Below, in pieces: positions 6,228-6,454 of a stretch of 6,454 bases of DNA (the stretch's first letter is position 1; each line of letters begins with the position of its first letter). The stretch is from contig DAJV01000039.1 in NCBI GenBank assembly GCA_002496475.1, forward strand, positions 764-7,217. The letters run 5' to 3'. Source of the DNA: Vulcanisaeta sp. UBA163. Its GTDB lineage: Archaea; Thermoproteota; Thermoprotei; Thermoproteales; Thermocladiaceae. The position numbers and the translations under genes were made by a program. The notes under the pieces were generated by a model, which saw only the letters and a list, made by a program, of their open reading frames with translations, was not told the origin of the DNA and searched no databases.

Positions 6228-6260
6228 TTTTATATTCATAATTATTTAAATGAATATTTA
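6228..6260 (+). terminator. Possible T-rich terminator of lpd
   Basis: An AT-only stretch begins directly after the stop with TTTTATATT and continues ATTATTTAAAT. There is no GC-rich hairpin, which is normal for archaea. The call rests on position and composition only. Confidence 0.35.
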
Positions 6261-6269
6261 CGCATTCAT
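6234..6269. repeat. Three alternating ATTCAT / ATGAAT half-sites
   Basis: ATTCAT (6234-6239), its complement ATGAAT (6250-6255) and ATTCAT again (6264-6269) lie at 16- and 14-bp centre spacing, just upstream of the next TATA box. They may be regulator half-sites for the downstream gene. The region is AT-rich, so chance is a fair alternative. Confidence 0.3.
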
Positions 6270-6272
6270 CAA

Positions 6273-6280
6273 TTTAAAAT
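6273..6280 (+). promoter_or_regulatory. TATA box of the gene at the right edge
   Basis: TTTAAAAT has its midpoint 22 nt before the ATG at 6299 and 31 nt before the in-frame ATG at 6308. A start site about 26 nt downstream would fall between them, favouring the ATG at 6308 with a very short leader. Confidence 0.45.
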
Positions 6281-6298
6281 ACCATAAGCAAATTAATA

Positions 6299-6454
6299 AT
6301 GGATATCATGAAGGATGTGAAATTTACATTCACTAGGCTTGGTTCAATTCAATGTTAATGCGCCCGTGGATATCATGTTACGCTTGAGCTGATGGATTAT
6401 CCTGCAAATGGAATTGCGAGGAAGGAACTTGAGGAAAGGGCGTCCTCCAACGGT
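6299..6454 (+). pseudogene. Frame broken by an in-frame TAA, running off the window
   Basis: A promoter-linked ATG (6299, or 6308 in the same frame) opens a plausible N-terminus, MKDVKFTFTRLGSIQC from 6308, then a TAA at 6356-6358. The same frame continues without another stop to the window end and reads like soluble protein: YHVTLELMDYPANGIARKEL followed by EERASSNG. Its codon use resembles the other genes. Either the gene is disabled by a nonsense mutation (or by paired frameshifts near 6345-6380), or a 19-codon mini-ORF precedes a separate gene starting at the in-frame ATG 6392. I cannot identify the family from so short a piece, and the 3' end is outside the window. Confidence 0.4.

Noticed and set aside
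1..6454. Mobile element, CRISPR array, tRNA or defence system
   Set aside because: No transposase, integrase or repeat-spacer pattern, no tRNA-like cloverleaf and no defence-related motif was seen on either strand.

Overview
The window looks like chromosomal DNA from a thermophilic crenarchaeon. Three things point there: TATA boxes lie 22-27 nt upstream of several start codons with no room for a leader, GTG starts are common, and Arg is mostly AGG. The NadB sequence also closely resembles what I remember of the Sulfolobales enzyme. The overall style suggests Thermoproteales (Vulcanisaeta or Caldivirga type), but the genus is a guess from composition.

Layout. Positions 1-605 hold the end-less, start-less middle of a secreted or surface-type protein on the minus strand. 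It abuts a short plus-strand frame (592-795) that looks intracellular and also lacks a convincing start, so the junction near 590-605 looks like a rearrangement scar. An AT-rich gap (796-1051) leads to a small unrecognised gene (1052-1222). Its TATA box sits exactly in the centre of an 8-bp-arm palindrome. A second gap (1223-1461) precedes the main content.

The core is a complete nadA-nadB-nadC operon (1462-4666) for de novo NAD synthesis. NadB oxidises L-aspartate to iminosuccinate, NadA condenses this with dihydroxyacetone phosphate to quinolinate, and NadC converts quinolinate plus PRPP to nicotinate mononucleotide. The genes touch or overlap and all catalytic motifs are intact.

After a 106-base gap comes an lpd-like gene (4773-6227) for an FAD/NAD disulfide oxidoreductase. 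It has its own strong tandem TATA boxes, and two adjacent 16-bp palindromes lie just upstream. The window ends in a frame that has a promoter and two start codons but is broken by an in-frame TAA after about 19 codons, and that then continues in the same frame to the edge.

I see no CRISPR array, tRNA, rRNA, complete mobile element or recognisable novel multi-gene system. The most original signals are the promoter palindromes and the broken genes at both ends.
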